In this document: in pieces, positions 1 through 9,405 of the stretch
Position numbering within the stretch: the first letter of the stretch is position 1
How the letters are laid out: each line of letters begins with the position of its first letter
Assembly (NCBI GenBank): GCA_037443645.1
Contig: JBBINY010000006.1
Span: forward strand, 7,639 to 71,638
Length of the DNA stretch: 64,000 nucleotides
DNA from: UBA2336 sp037443645
Lineage (GTDB): Bacteria; Bacteroidota; Bacteroidia; Cytophagales; Cyclobacteriaceae
Reading direction: 5' to 3'
The notes under the pieces: generated by a model
What the model was told of the DNA's origin: nothing
What the model saw: the letters and a program-made list of their open reading frames with translations, nothing else
Databases searched by the model: none
Program-made: the position numbers and the translations under genes

Positions 1-2
1 CG

Positions 3-3000
3 CACAACAAAACCGCACCGATTACCGATCTTGAAAACTGGCCACGCCTGGTTCAACTGGCCTGGCAGCTTCATGACTCCACAGGAAGGCTGCTCTCTCA
101 GAATAATTTTATCGTAAAACCCGATGGGTTTAACATCCCGTTTAAGGCGGAGCAAGTTCATGGCATTTCCACAAACCGGGCCTTGGAGGAAGGGCAGGAT
201 CTGCACGTAGTGTTCGATCGGTTTCTGGAAGATCTCTTACGATCTTCTGTTCTGGTGGGTCATAACATTGAATTCGATATTAACATTATCGGGGCTGAAT
301 TCATTCGTAAAAACCTTGACCCGGAGCGCATCCTTCGCCCTCAAAAAATCGATACGGGTATCTCATCCACCGAATTCTGCCAGCTGAGCGGAGGTATTGG
401 CGGTAAACTAAAAATGCCCCGCCTCCACGAGCTGCACGAAAAACTGTTTGGGAAAACGTTTACCGAGGCACACGATGCTTCGCATGACGTGGCCGCCACT
501 GCCCGCTGTTTCTTCGGCCTTATCAAGAAGCAGGTAATCGCTCCATTCGATTCGACCCCGCTCAGTGAAATTACCTACGAAGAACCCAACCTGGATACTA
601 CCAATTTTTCGAGGCGTGAAAAAGCAAAAACATCGGGTTATTCTTTTACTGATCATGCCGGCTCTTCACCAACTGCACCGTATTGTCACCTTCACGTTCA
701 CTCTCAATTTTCGGTGCTGCAAGCCACTCCGGATATTCACGCGTTGGTAACGTTGGCCATCAACATGAAGATGCCCGCTGTTGCACTTACTGACCTGGGC
801 AACATGTACGGAGCTTTTAAGTTTGTGGCAGAAGCACAAGCACAGGGTATCAAGCCCATTGTGGGTTGTGAATTTTATATCGCTGAAGAAAGGAAGAAAC
901 TGAAATTCACAAAAGATAACCCCGACAAACGCTACCAACAGGTGTTACTGGCAAAGAATAGAAGCGGGTACCATAACCTTGCCCGCCTGTGTTCAATCGC
1001 CTTCACCGAGGGACTTTACGGTATTTACCCACGGATTGATAAAGAACTCGTGGTACAATACCACGAAAATCTGATTGCTACCACGGGCAGCCTGTACAGT
1101 GAAATTCCGTACCTCATTTTACACGTAGGCGAGCGCCAGGCCGAGGAGGCATTTCAATGGTGGCATTCGGTATTTGGGAACGATTTTTACATTGAACTTA
1201 ACCGGCACGGCCTTGCCGAAGAAGACCATGTTAACGAAGTGCTCCTCCGTTTTGCTGCCCGGTATGGCGTAAGCTATTTCGCTGCCAATGAAGTATTCTA
1301 CCTCGAAAAGCAGGAAGCCAAAGCACAAGATGTTTTGGTATGCATAGGGGAAAATGAAAAAATAAATACACCGAAAGGTTCCGGTCGTGGATTCCGGTAC
1401 GGCCTCGCAAATGATGAATATTATTTTAAATCACAGGAAGAGATGAACGCCTTGTTCCGTGATTTGCCGGAGTCCATCAGCACGATCAACGAACTCATTG
1501 ATAGCGTTGAAACGTACACCCTCGAACGCCAGGTGGTGTTGCCCAAATTTGACATTCCGAAAACCTTTTCATCAGAGGATGCTTATTTACGGCATCTCAC
1601 CTACGAAGGCGCTAAAAAACGGTATTATGAACTAACCCCTGAAATCAGCGACCGTATTGAGTTTGAACTTGAAACCATTAAGAAGACCGGATACCCCGGA
1701 TATTTTCTGATTGTTCAAGACCTTACCTCAAAGGCCCGCGAATTGGGTGTTTCCGTTGGGCCGGGCCGCGGTTCAGCAGCCGGATCGGTTGTTGCCTATT
1801 GCACCGGCATTACCAATGTTGATCCGATTCAATACGATCTTCTGTTTGAGCGCTTTCTGAATCCCGACCGTGTTTCACTTCCCGATATTGATATTGACTT
1901 TGATGATGAGGGAAGGGAAAAAGTGCTCCAATATGTAATCGAGAAGTACGGTAAAAATCAGGTAGCCCAAATTATCACCTATGGCACCATGGCTGCCAAA
2001 TCGGCTATTCGGGATTGCGCACGGGTTATGGACTTGCCCTTGTCGGATGCCAACATGCTCGCCAAGATGGTGCCGGAGCGCCCCGGAACTACCCTGGATG
2101 CCGCCTTCACTGAGATAAAAGACCTCGACATCATCCGCAAAGGAAATGACCTGCGGGCCGAGGTTTTAAAGCAAGCCCAGGTTATTGAAGGCTCCGTGCG
2201 CAATACAGGCACACACGCCTGCGGAGTAATCATTACACCCGATGAATTGGCAGGCTTTGTTCCGGTGGCTACCGCCAAGGATTCGGAAATGCTCGTAACC
2301 CAATTTGATAACAGTGTGGTGGAAAGTGCCGGCCTGTTAAAAATGGACTTTCTGGGCCTCACTACACTTACAATTATCAAAACCGCATTAAAGAACATCC
2401 GCAAAAGCAAAGGTATTGATATTGACATCGATGCCATTCCGCTGGATGACGAAAAGACCTATCAGCTTTACCAACGCGGAGAAACAAACGGTACGTTTCA
2501 GTTTGAAAGTGCCGGAATGCAAAAATATTTGCGGCAATTAAAGCCTGATAAGTTTGAAGACCTGATTGCCATGAATGCATTGTACAGGCCCGGACCCATG
2601 GAATATATTCCGGCCTTTATTGCACGCAAACGGGGCCAGGAAGCGTTGAAGTTTGATCTGCCCGAAATGGAAGAGTACCTGGCCGAAACGTATGGCATTA
2701 CCGTTTACCAGGAGCAGGTTATGCTGCTCTCTCAAAAGCTTGCCGGCTTCAGCAAAGGCGATGCAGACGTACTTCGCAAGGCCATGGGAAAAAAGCAAAA
2801 GAGTGTGCTGGATAAAATGAAAAACAAATTCATTGAAGGCTGCAAAAAGAACGGTCACCCGGAATCCATGTGTGAAAAAATCTGGACGGACTGGGAAGCT
2901 TTTGCACAATATGCATTTAACAAATCACACTCCACGTGTTATTCTCTGGTGGCCTACCAAACCGCCTACCTCAAAGCCAACTACCCGGCCGAATACATGG

Positions 3001-4259
3001 CCGCTGTTCTTACGCACTCGCAAAGCAACCTCGAAAAAGTAACGTTCTTTATCGAAGAGTGCCGCAACATGGGCATTCGTGTGCTGGGCCCGCATGTTAA
3101 TGAATCAGGTGTATATTTTTCCGTTAATCAGAATGGAGAAATCCGGTTCGGGCTTGGGGCCATTAAGGGAGCCGGGGAGGCAGCCGTTGAAGCCATCATC
3201 CAGGAACGTGAAGCACGGGGGCCCTTCGAAGATATTTTTGATTTCGCTAAACGGGTTAATCAACGATCAGTAAATAAAAAGACATTCGAATGCTTTGCCT
3301 TGTCGGGCGCGTTCGATTGTTTTCAGGATATCCACCGGAGGCAATACATCTTCTCAACCAATGGCGAACCGAGCCTGATCGAAAAAGCGATAAAGTATGC
3401 CGGCAAATCACAGCAAGAGGAATTGAGCGCTCAGGTTAGTTTGTTTGGAGCCTCCACCGGAACGGTATTGCCAAAACCAAAAGTTGAAGCCATCGAGCCA
3501 TTCAGTGAACTTGAAAAGCTAAACCTGGAAAAAGAGGTGGTTGGCATTTACATCTCCGGGCACCCGCTTGATCATTTTCGGTTCGAGATCAGCGCCTTTT
3601 GCAATGCCATGTGCAATCAGCTTAACGATTTCGAAAAAATTGAAAACCAGGAGAAAAAAGTATGCGGAATTGTCACTTCTGTTGAACATCGAACCACAAA
3701 AACCGGCAGGCCCTTCGGAAAATTTACCTTGGAAGATTATTCCGGAAGTTGCACCTTTACCCTGTTTGGCGATCAATACCAGAAATACAAAGGGTTTATG
3801 TCGCAGGGTTGGTTCCTCTTTGTGGAGGGCTCTGTACAACGCAACACCTGGGGCCAGATGAACCTTGAGTTCCAGATCAGGAACATTTTAGGCCTCCACG
3901 ACCTGGCCGAAAAGCACGTGCAAGGCATTGTCATTAAACTGCCCCTTCCTGCTGTTACCCAGGAAGTGATCCACGCTTTGGAAAAAATCGGAAGGCAGAA
4001 CCCCGGTAAAACAACCCTTTATGTGCATGTTGCAGATGAGTTGGAAGGCCTTTACACCGAGTTATTATCGCGAACATTCCGCATAGCCACCTCCAACGCT
4101 GTGATTCAGGAACTTAGAAAGCTGGGTGAGATTGGGGTGATCACAGATAAAGCCGGATTGCGATGGCTCACCGATAGCGTGCCTGCAGAACTTGCTTTAG
4201 AACCGGCCGAACTTGGAACAAATTCTTCTACCTTTGTGTTGGAATCAGCAGAACTTTAA
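3..4259 (+). CDS. dnaE: DNA polymerase III alpha subunit with N-terminal exonuclease domain (5' end outside window)
   Basis: Replicative DNA polymerase. The frame is open to the left edge, so the true start lies outside; about 1418 residues are visible. The first ~120 residues are a DnaQ-like DEDDh proofreading exonuclease: HNIEFD near residue 87 (Exo II) and HDASHD near 157-162 (Exo III); Exo I must lie upstream. A PHP domain follows (HLHVHSQFS near 170). The C-family polymerase core has GPGRGSAAGS and the catalytic PDIDIDFDD (nt 1881-1907), and an OB fold lies near nt 3660-3860. An exonuclease placed before the PHP domain differs from PolC, where it is inserted inside PHP, and from E. coli, where it is a separate subunit. 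trxA follows after 18 bp. Confidence 0.96.
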   Translation, partial: HNKTAPITDLENWPRLVQLAWQLHDSTGRLLSQNNFIVKPDGFNIPFKAEQVHGISTNRALEEGQDLHVVFDRFLEDLLRSSVLVGHNIEFDINIIGAEFIRKNLDPERILRPQKIDTGISSTEFCQLSGGIGGKLKMPRLHELHEKLFGKTFTEAHDASHDVAATARCFFGLIKKQVIAPFDSTPLSEITYEEPNLDTTNFSRREKAKTSGYSFTDHAGSSPTAPYCHLHVHSQFSVLQATPDIHALVTLAINMKMPAVALTDLGNMYGAFKFVAEAQAQGIKPIVGCEFYIAEERKKLKFTKDNPDKRYQQVLLAKNRSGYHNLARLCSIAFTEGLYGIYPRIDKELVVQYHENLIATTGSLYSEIPYLILHVGERQAEEAFQWWHSVFGNDFYIELNRHGLAEEDHVNEVLLRFAARYGVSYFAANEVFYLEKQEAKAQDVLVCIGENEKINTPKGSGRGFRYGLANDEYYFKSQEEMNALFRDLPESISTINELIDSVETYTLERQVVLPKFDIPKTFSSEDAYLRHLTYEGAKKRYYELTPEISDRIEFELETIKKTGYPGYFLIVQDLTSKARELGVSVGPGRGSAAGSVVAYCTGITNVDPIQYDLLFERFLNPDRVSLPDIDIDFDDEGREKVLQYVIEKYGKNQVAQIITYGTMAAKSAIRDCARVMDLPLSDANMLAKMVPERPGTTLDAAFTEIKDLDIIRKGNDLRAEVLKQAQVIEGSVRNTGTHACGVIITPDELAGFVPVATAKDSEMLVTQFDNSVVESAGLLKMDFLGLTTLTIIKTALKNIRKSKGIDIDIDAIPLDDEKTYQLYQRGETNGTFQFESAGMQKYLRQLKPDKFEDLIAMNALYRPGPMEYIPAFIARKRGQEALKFDLPEMEEYLAETYGITVYQEQVMLLSQKLAGFSKGDADVLRKAMGKKQKSVLDKMKNKFIEGCKKNGHPESMCEKIWTDWEAFAQYAFNKSHSTCYSLVAYQTAYLKANYPAEYMAAVLTHSQSNLEKVTFFIEECRNMGIRVLGPHVNESGVYFSVNQNGEIRFGLGAIKGAGEAAVEAIIQEREARGPFEDIFDFAKRVNQRSVNKKTFECFALSGAFDCFQDIHRRQYIFSTNGEPSLIEKAIKYAGKSQQEELSAQVSLFGASTGTVLPKPKVEAIEPFSELEKLNLEKEVVGIYISGHPLDHFRFEISAFCNAMCNQLNDFEKIENQEKKVCGIVTSVEHRTTKTGRPFGKFTLEDYSGSCTFTLFGDQYQKYKGFMSQGWFLFVEGSVQRNTWGQMNLEFQIRNILGLHDLAEKHVQGIVIKLPLPAVTQEVIHALEKIGRQNPGKTTLYVHVADELEGLYTELLSRTFRIATSNAVIQELRKLGEIGVITDKAGLRWLTDSVPAELALEPAELGTNSSTFVLESAEL

Positions 4260-4277
4260 ACGACTTAATCAATAATC

Positions 4278-4601
4278 ATGGGAAAAACGATTGAACTCAA
4301 TGACGCTAATTTCGATTCTATTGTAAAAACTGATAAAACCGTATTGGTAGACTTTTGGGCCGAGTGGTGTGGCCCCTGTAAAATGATCGGCCCAATTGTG
4401 GAGGAGCTGGCCGGTGACTATGACGGAAAAGCTGTGGTGGCGAAATTAAATGTGGATGAGAATCCTCAAACTGCCGCCAAATTTGGCATCCGGTCTATCC
4501 CTACCTTATTGGTTTTCAAAAACGGGCAAGTGGTAGACAAACAAATCGGGGCAGTTCCCAAGTCTGTTTTAAATCAAAAGCTTGCGGCTCAGGTTGCCTG
4601 A
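4278..4601 (+). CDS. trxA: Thioredoxin
   Basis: Small cytoplasmic thiol-disulfide reductant of 107 residues, the normal length for bacterial thioredoxin 1. The active site WCGPCK is at residues 31-36, preceded by VDFWAEW; the cis-proline segment IRSIPTLLVFKNG and the closing C-terminal helix are present. There is no signal peptide, so it acts in the cytoplasm. It lies 18 bp behind dnaE and ends just before an intrinsic terminator, so it may be co-transcribed with dnaE. Confidence 0.96.
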   Translation: MGKTIELNDANFDSIVKTDKTVLVDFWAEWCGPCKMIGPIVEELAGDYDGKAVVAKLNVDENPQTAAKFGIRSIPTLLVFKNGQVVDKQIGAVPKSVLNQKLAAQVA

Positions 4602-4616
4602 GTGGATGCTATTTTG

Positions 4617-4646
4617 AAAAGGCTGTATCGGGGATACGGCCTTTTT
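4617..4646 (+). terminator. Intrinsic terminator after trxA, probably bidirectional
   Basis: Stem 4617-4629 pairs with 4633-4645 (13 bp, one G-T pair) around a GGG loop, followed by T residues. The complementary strand reads the same stem followed by TTTT, and the minus-strand peptidase gene ends at 4646, so the hairpin can serve both convergent genes. Confidence 0.85.
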
Positions 4647-5776
4647 CAATTACGAACGACACCATACTTTTTGAGTATTCTCAACACCTCATCGTGCGGC
4701 AATGCCTCCACTTTTCGCCCTTCCTTGCCGCTCATGGTCTTAGCTGCGAACAGCGAGTTGATGATGGCTTCTTCGGTAGCCTCAATTGTCGCCATGAACA
4801 AAGGCGACATGGCATCATTGCGGACATAAACTGCCGAATCAGTCAATGCGCGTGAATCATGTTGTAGGCGCACCCGCTTATCGGTAGAAATGGCAATCAC
4901 ATAATCGCCACTGCCGTTTGAGCCTATTCCACCGGTTTTTGCCAGTCCCATAATGGCCCGCTGGGCAAGACGTTCCAGGTTTCTTGCATCGAGAGGAGCA
5001 TCGGTGGCTACGATGATCATGCAGGACCCATCCGCCTTTTCGTTCAGAAGGTTACTCAAATAATACTTCCTGAGTTCCTCCCCTACAGGCGCCCCGTCTA
5101 TCTGAAGCACACCGCCAAAGTTTGACTGCACCAATACGCCAACCGTGTACCCTCCAAGGCTTGGTGGAATAACCCGCGAAGCTGTTCCGATGCCTCCTTT
5201 AAAACCAAAACAAACCATTCCGACACCGGCACCAACGTTCCCTTCGGCTACCTTGCCGGTTGAAGCGTTGGCGATCGCATCAAGCACATACTGCTTTGTT
5301 AGATGCCTTCCGCGGATGTCATTTAGGTATCCGTCATTCGTTTCACCCACTACAGCATTTACCGATTGTACCAATTCATTGCCGGATTGGTTGATGGTGT
5401 ACTCAACAACCGCATCAATGGCTGTTGCCACGCTAAGGGTATTGGTAAGAATGATTGGCGTTTCCAGATTCCCCAACTCCTTTACCTGTGTGATGCCAGC
5501 CAGTTTTCCAAACCCGTTGCCAACATATATGGCTGCCGGAACTTTGTCCTGAAAAATATTTCCAGGATGGGGCACAATGGCGGTTACTCCCGTTCGCACA
5601 GAAGTACCCTCGTGCAGCGAAACGTGCCCGACTTTTACACCCTCCACATCGGTAATTGCATTGAGTTTACCCGTTGGTAAAACACCAATGGTAATGCCCA
5701 GGTCGCGCGCACGGTTTTGTGTGTACCCCGGTGAAATCGATAAAAGCAGGAGGAGGTAATAAAGAATTTTCTTCAT
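4646..5776 (-). CDS. P1 family peptidase (S58, DmpA-like aminopeptidase)
   Basis: Member of the DmpA/L-aminopeptidase D-esterase family, N-terminal-nucleophile hydrolases that self-cleave at a Gly-Ser bond. The family N-terminal segment is clear (TDVEGVKVGHVSLHEG), and the cleavage region reads GSNGSGDYVIAIST late in the protein; the Ser of GSGD is the expected nucleophile. A signal peptide (MKKILYYLLLLL...GYTQ) indicates export. The length of 376 residues is typical. It follows the ykgJ-like gene by 4 bp and probably ends the three-gene minus-strand operon. Substrate unknown. Confidence 0.9.
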   Translation of the reverse strand: MKKILYYLLLLLSISPGYTQNRARDLGITIGVLPTGKLNAITDVEGVKVGHVSLHEGTSVRTGVTAIVPHPGNIFQDKVPAAIYVGNGFGKLAGITQVKELGNLETPIILTNTLSVATAIDAVVEYTINQSGNELVQSVNAVVGETNDGYLNDIRGRHLTKQYVLDAIANASTGKVAEGNVGAGVGMVCFGFKGGIGTASRVIPPSLGGYTVGVLVQSNFGGVLQIDGAPVGEELRKYYLSNLLNEKADGSCMIIVATDAPLDARNLERLAQRAIMGLAKTGGIGSNGSGDYVIAISTDKRVRLQHDSRALTDSAVYVRNDAMSPLFMATIEATEEAIINSLFAAKTMSGKEGRKVEALPHDEVLRILKKYGVVRN

Positions 5777-5780
5777 GACT

Positions 5781-6269
5781 TTAACTCATTACTTTTTTTA
5801 GCCGCTCCACGATTTCCAGAACGGCCGGACAAACCTGGGTATTCCTGTAGGTTAGATCCATAATCTGAACCATTTTTTTTCTGTCCGTATGCGGGTATTC
5901 CCGGCAAGCTTTGGGCCGCGCTTCATAAATGGAGCATCGGTTGTCGGGTTGGAGAAACGGGCAAGGAGCAGCCAGCAGCACAAAATCGTTGTCCTCATCT
6001 ATTCGAAGATAGCGGGTTACAAAATCACCAGGCCTCATCCGAAGGGCTTTGGCAGCCCGCTCAATATCGGTTTGGTAAAAAATAGGGCTGGTGGTTTTGC
6101 AACAGTTGGCACAGGTGAGGCAATCAATTTCCTCAAAAACCTGTTCATGCAAATGGTGAAATACCTTGTCAACCTGGCGCGCATCTTTTTTCTTCAATGC
6201 CTCAAGAAATTTTTTGTTTTCCCTGGCGAGCCGTTGCGCCTTCCTCCTGAAATCTTCAAGGTTCAGCAT
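5781..6269 (-). CDS. YkgJ-family cysteine cluster protein
   Basis: Protein of 162 residues with the YkgJ/UPF0153 cysteine pattern thought to hold a metal or Fe-S cluster: CLTCANCC in the middle, then CPFL, NRCSIYEARPKACREYP. The N-terminal ~45 residues are a charged, probably coiled helix rich in Lys. Biochemical role not established for the family. Its ATG overlaps the stop of the regulator gene by one base (TGATG), which indicates translational coupling. Confidence 0.85.
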   Translation of the reverse strand: MLNLEDFRRKAQRLARENKKFLEALKKKDARQVDKVFHHLHEQVFEEIDCLTCANCCKTTSPIFYQTDIERAAKALRMRPGDFVTRYLRIDEDNDFVLLAAPCPFLQPDNRCSIYEARPKACREYPHTDRKKMVQIMDLTYRNTQVCPAVLEIVERLKKVMS

Positions 6270-7255
6270 CAGGCATGAGCCACCGGGGCCGTGTTGTATT
6301 TTCTTCGGTACGCCAAAGGAGACATGCCTGTAATTTTCCTGAACACATCCCGGAACGCCTTCGGGTCAGAGTAGCCCACATGGTACATTACCTCAGTCAC
6401 ATTCTCATCGGTTACTTCCAGGTTCTTCTTGGCTGCCTCAACCTTCACCCGTTGCATATACTCTACTACCGAATTTGACGTTGCTCTTTTAAACCTACGC
6501 TCCAGGTTTCTGCGCCCCAGGGCAAACATGGAGGCCAGTTGTTCAACACTTATTTTTTCGGTGTAATTACTCTCAATAAACTCTTGTGCCTTCCGGATTA
6601 CAGGATCTTTATGATCCTTCTGTCCGGTAAAAATAGTAAATGGCGATTGGGTATACCGGTCAATCTCAATAGCATAATATTTCGAAAACAGAATGGCCAT
6701 CTCCCGGTTGGTGTATTTTTCAAGCAGGTATAACAAAAGATTCCAGAATGAATTGGCGCCCCCGCTGGAGTAAATGCCCTGCTCATCGGTTATCACACGG
6801 TCGGAAACCAGTTCTACTTCGGGAAATAGTTCACGAAACTCATTAACTGCACTCCAGTGGGTAGAACATTTCTTACCATTTAACAATCCGGTAGCCGCTA
6901 GCATGAAGGCGCCTACGCACAAACTGGCCACCTCAGAACCTGCCTGATGTTGTTGGATAATCCACGGAAAAAAGTCGCGGTTAGCTTCGAGCACATCTGG
7001 AAAATGCCCGTTCACAGCCGGAACAATGATCAGATCAGAATGCCTGACCTTATCAATCGTAGTGTGCGGGCTTACGGTAAAAAAATTATGATACACCTGC
7101 ACATCGCTTGTGAGCCCCACCAGTTGTACCCGAAACATGGGCTCCTTTCCCATGCTCTTCAGAAATTCGTTGGCCTTATTAAAGAGAATGAAAGGGCCCT
7201 CAATGCATCCAAGAGCCACCGCGCCCCTGGGAACCAGGATGGAAATAGTTTTCAT
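6269..7255 (-). CDS. GlxA-type transcriptional regulator (DJ-1/PfpI + AraC HTH)
   Basis: AraC/XylS-family regulator. The N-terminal ~190 residues are a DJ-1/PfpI-like amidase fold (MKTISILVPRGAVALG at the start; CVGAFMLAATGLLNGK contains the nucleophile-elbow Cys). The C-terminal ~100 residues are a double helix-turn-helix (SVEQLASMFALGRRNLERRF and VTEVMYHVGYSDPKAFRDVF). I chose the ATG at 7255 because the DJ-1 strand starts there; an upstream in-frame ATG at 7300 would add 15 unlikely residues. It is divergent from the accessory cluster that starts at 7367 and may control it; this is inferred from position. Confidence 0.9.
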   Translation of the reverse strand: MKTISILVPRGAVALGCIEGPFILFNKANEFLKSMGKEPMFRVQLVGLTSDVQVYHNFFTVSPHTTIDKVRHSDLIIVPAVNGHFPDVLEANRDFFPWIIQQHQAGSEVASLCVGAFMLAATGLLNGKKCSTHWSAVNEFRELFPEVELVSDRVITDEQGIYSSGGANSFWNLLLYLLEKYTNREMAILFSKYYAIEIDRYTQSPFTIFTGQKDHKDPVIRKAQEFIESNYTEKISVEQLASMFALGRRNLERRFKRATSNSVVEYMQRVKVEAAKKNLEVTDENVTEVMYHVGYSDPKAFRDVFRKITGMSPLAYRRKYNTAPVAHA

Positions 7256-7366
7256 GAAATGGTAATTCTTAATCAAAGCTAAGCCATCAAACTGTCGCAA
7301 TCAACCCCTAAGAAAGGCTGATTTACACCTCTCAGATCCTTGTTCTCTGAAGTACGTTTGTACCGT

Positions 7367-7648
7367 ATGGCACAGATTGAAGTATTCAAAACCAATGTAA
7401 CTAACCAGTTTGAGGCTACCTTCTGTCTAAGCTGTATTCTTCAACTCTATCCGGGAGTACAGGCTAATTTCGACCTGGAGGATTGCAACCGGATTCTCCG
7501 AATCAAATGGTAACAGGATTTTGACCTGGGTGCTATTATGAGTTTGCTCAACTCACTCGGTTACGCTATTGACGTGCTCCCCGAAAATAAAATCGCAGAA
7601 CAACCAACTGAAAACGACACGAACCTATGGCAAAACAAATTTTTGTGA
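7367..7648 (+). pseudogene. HMA-like small protein gene interrupted by a TAA codon
   Basis: From the ATG at 7367 the frame encodes MAQIEVFKTNVTNQFEATF and continues to NFDLEDCNRILRIK. This matches my recall of a small Bacteroidota protein related to the heavy-metal-associated fold. A TAA at 7511-7513 stops it after 48 residues, but the same frame continues beyond the stop with QDFDLGAIMSLLNSLGYAID, the expected C-terminal half of an intact ~75-80 residue protein, and closes at 7648. It is therefore read as a gene broken by one nonsense codon, or a sequencing error. A 48-residue product is the alternative. Confidence 0.6.
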
Positions 7649-8034
7649 ACCTTCCGGTAAAAAACCTGGAAAAGACCAAGGCATTCTTTAATGCAATTGG
7701 ATTTACCTTTAATCCACAGTTCACCGATGAAAAAGCTGCCTGCATGATTATCGGTGAAAACATCTATGCAATGCTTATCACTGAACCTTTTTTCAGAACA
7801 TTTACCAAAAAAGAAATCTGCAATGCCACCACGCATACCGAAGTTCTGATTGCAATGGATGCTGCAAGCCGAGAAGAGGTTGATAGCATGGTACAAAAAG
7901 CTGTTCAAGCCGGGGGCACCACGTACATGAAACCGCAGGATCACGGCTGGATGTACGGCCACAGCTTTGCCGACCTTGACGGTCATCAGTGGGAAATTCT
8001 CTTTCTGGACGAAAGTACCCTGCTTAAGGAATAA
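7627..8034 (+). CDS. VOC family protein (glyoxalase/bleomycin-resistance fold)
   Basis: 135 residues with the paired beta-alpha-beta-beta-beta modules of the vicinal oxygen chelate superfamily. It opens with MAKQIFVNLPVKNLEKTKAF and ends with YGHSFADLDGHQWEILFLD, where the late Glu is the usual metal ligand position. Members include glyoxalases and resistance proteins; the substrate cannot be told. It overlaps the end of the broken HMA-like frame and is followed after 28 bp by the SRPBCC gene, so it is probably part of one operon. Confidence 0.88.
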   Translation: MAKQIFVNLPVKNLEKTKAFFNAIGFTFNPQFTDEKAACMIIGENIYAMLITEPFFRTFTKKEICNATTHTEVLIAMDAASREEVDSMVQKAVQAGGTTYMKPQDHGWMYGHSFADLDGHQWEILFLDESTLLKE

Positions 8035-8062
8035 CCGGACACAATCATTAAATTTAAAGACT

Positions 8063-8947
8063 ATGGAAACACAAGCTAAAACCGCCATTACCGTGCAAGC
8101 CACTGTTGATGCACCGGTAGAAAAAGTCTGGAAACTCTGGACGACCCCTGTCCACATTATGAAATGGAACAATGCCTCGGATGACTGGCATACACCGCGT
8201 GCCGAAAACGATGTGAGGCCGGGGGGCAAATTTGTGTGGCACATGGCTGCCAAAGACGGCAGTACCGGGTTTGACTTTAGCGGAACCTATACACGTGTGG
8301 ATGAAAAGCAACTGTTGGAGTACATACTTGACGACAACCGCAAAGTTCGGGTAACGTTTATAGCTGATGGAAACCAGACAACGATAATTGAAACCTTCGA
8401 AGCCGAGAACATGAACCCCACCAACATGCAGCGCATGGGCTGGCAGGCCATACTCGATAACTTCAGGAAGTACGCTGAAAACTACGGCAAAATTGAAAAG
8501 CTAACATTCGAAATAACCATTAATGCCATGCCGGAAACAGTATTTAAAATCATGCTGGAAGATAAGACATACAGGCATTGGACAGCCGAGTTTAACCCTA
8601 CTTCTTACTTTGAAGGTTCCTGGGGTAAGGGATCCAAAATACTCTTTCTTGGCACTGACCAAAACGGTAATCAAGGAGGTATGCTGGCACGCATTCGTGA
8701 ACACATACCCAATTCGTACATATCCATTGAACATTACGGAATAATCCAAAACGGAAAAGAAGTGACGAGTGGCCATGAAGTAGATGAATGGGCACCCTCA
8801 CAGGAAAACTATACCTTCACCGAAACGAATGGAAAAACGCAACTGAAAATTGAGATGGACTCAAACCAGGAATACAAGGTGTACTTTAAGGAAGCCTGGC
8901 CGAGAGCGCTTAAGAAGTTAAAATCCCTTTGCGAAGAGGGTGTTTAA
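8063..8947 (+). CDS. Tandem SRPBCC (AHSA1/START-like) protein
   Basis: Two SRPBCC ligand-binding folds in one chain of 294 residues. The first (about 1-145) begins ITVQATVDAPVEKVWKLWT and has the AHSA1 end MQRMGWQAILDNFRKYAE; the second (about 150-294) begins LTFEITINAMPETVFKIML and ends KEAWPRALKKLKSLCEE. I chose the ATG at 8063 because it starts the first fold; the open frame extends to 7967 inside the VOC gene. These folds bind hydrophobic ligands; no enzymatic role can be assigned. Confidence 0.88.
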   Translation: METQAKTAITVQATVDAPVEKVWKLWTTPVHIMKWNNASDDWHTPRAENDVRPGGKFVWHMAAKDGSTGFDFSGTYTRVDEKQLLEYILDDNRKVRVTFIADGNQTTIIETFEAENMNPTNMQRMGWQAILDNFRKYAENYGKIEKLTFEITINAMPETVFKIMLEDKTYRHWTAEFNPTSYFEGSWGKGSKILFLGTDQNGNQGGMLARIREHIPNSYISIEHYGIIQNGKEVTSGHEVDEWAPSQENYTFTETNGKTQLKIEMDSNQEYKVYFKEAWPRALKKLKSLCEEGV

Positions 8948-8976
8948 TTGTTCAAACCAACTTAACTACACTGGCT

Positions 8977-9324
8977 ATGCAACCAAAAACAACTAACTTG
9001 CTATACTGGATTTTTACCATCCTGTTTGCCGCCCTTATGATTTTTTCATCTGTTGAAAGCATTATGATGACCGAAAATGCCATCGGTCTGATCCATCATA
9101 CACTGGGGTACCCGCTTTACTTCGTTCCCTTTACGGGTGTTGCCAAAGTGTTGGGCTCTATCGCCATACTCATCCCCGGATTTGTGAAAATCAAAGAGTG
9201 GGCCTATGCAGGATTATTCTTCGATCTGGCTGCGGTGATTTACTCCAGCATTGCGTCTTCTCAAACATTTGACACGATGATTCTTTTCATGGCAGTCTGG
9301 ATTGTACCGGGTGTCCTCTCGTAA
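8977..9324 (+). CDS. DoxX-like small membrane protein, C-terminus probably truncated
   Basis: Four-helix DoxX-family membrane protein of 115 residues. It contains the family segments GYPLYFVPFTGVAKVLG and IPGFVKIKEWAYAGLFFDL. The frame stops at TAA (9322-9324) directly after WIVPGVLS. Read-through would give YFLEQKSESSL, which looks like the usual cytoplasmic tail of the family, so the gene seems to have lost roughly its last ten residues. The first ATG consistent with the fold is 8977. Function in the family is poorly defined. Confidence 0.82.
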   Translation: MQPKTTNLLYWIFTILFAALMIFSSVESIMMTENAIGLIHHTLGYPLYFVPFTGVAKVLGSIAILIPGFVKIKEWAYAGLFFDLAAVIYSSIASSQTFDTMILFMAVWIVPGVLS

Positions 9325-9405
9325 TATTTTCTGGAACAAAAGAGTGAAAGCAGCTTAAGCAATGCAGGTACACTCTATTGTAAGGCAAAAAATTTTACCA
9401 CGATT

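Noticed and set aside
7561..8253. 230-residue minus-strand open frame over the VOC gene
   Set aside because: Opposite-strand shadow of two well-supported plus-strand genes, with no recognisable domain.
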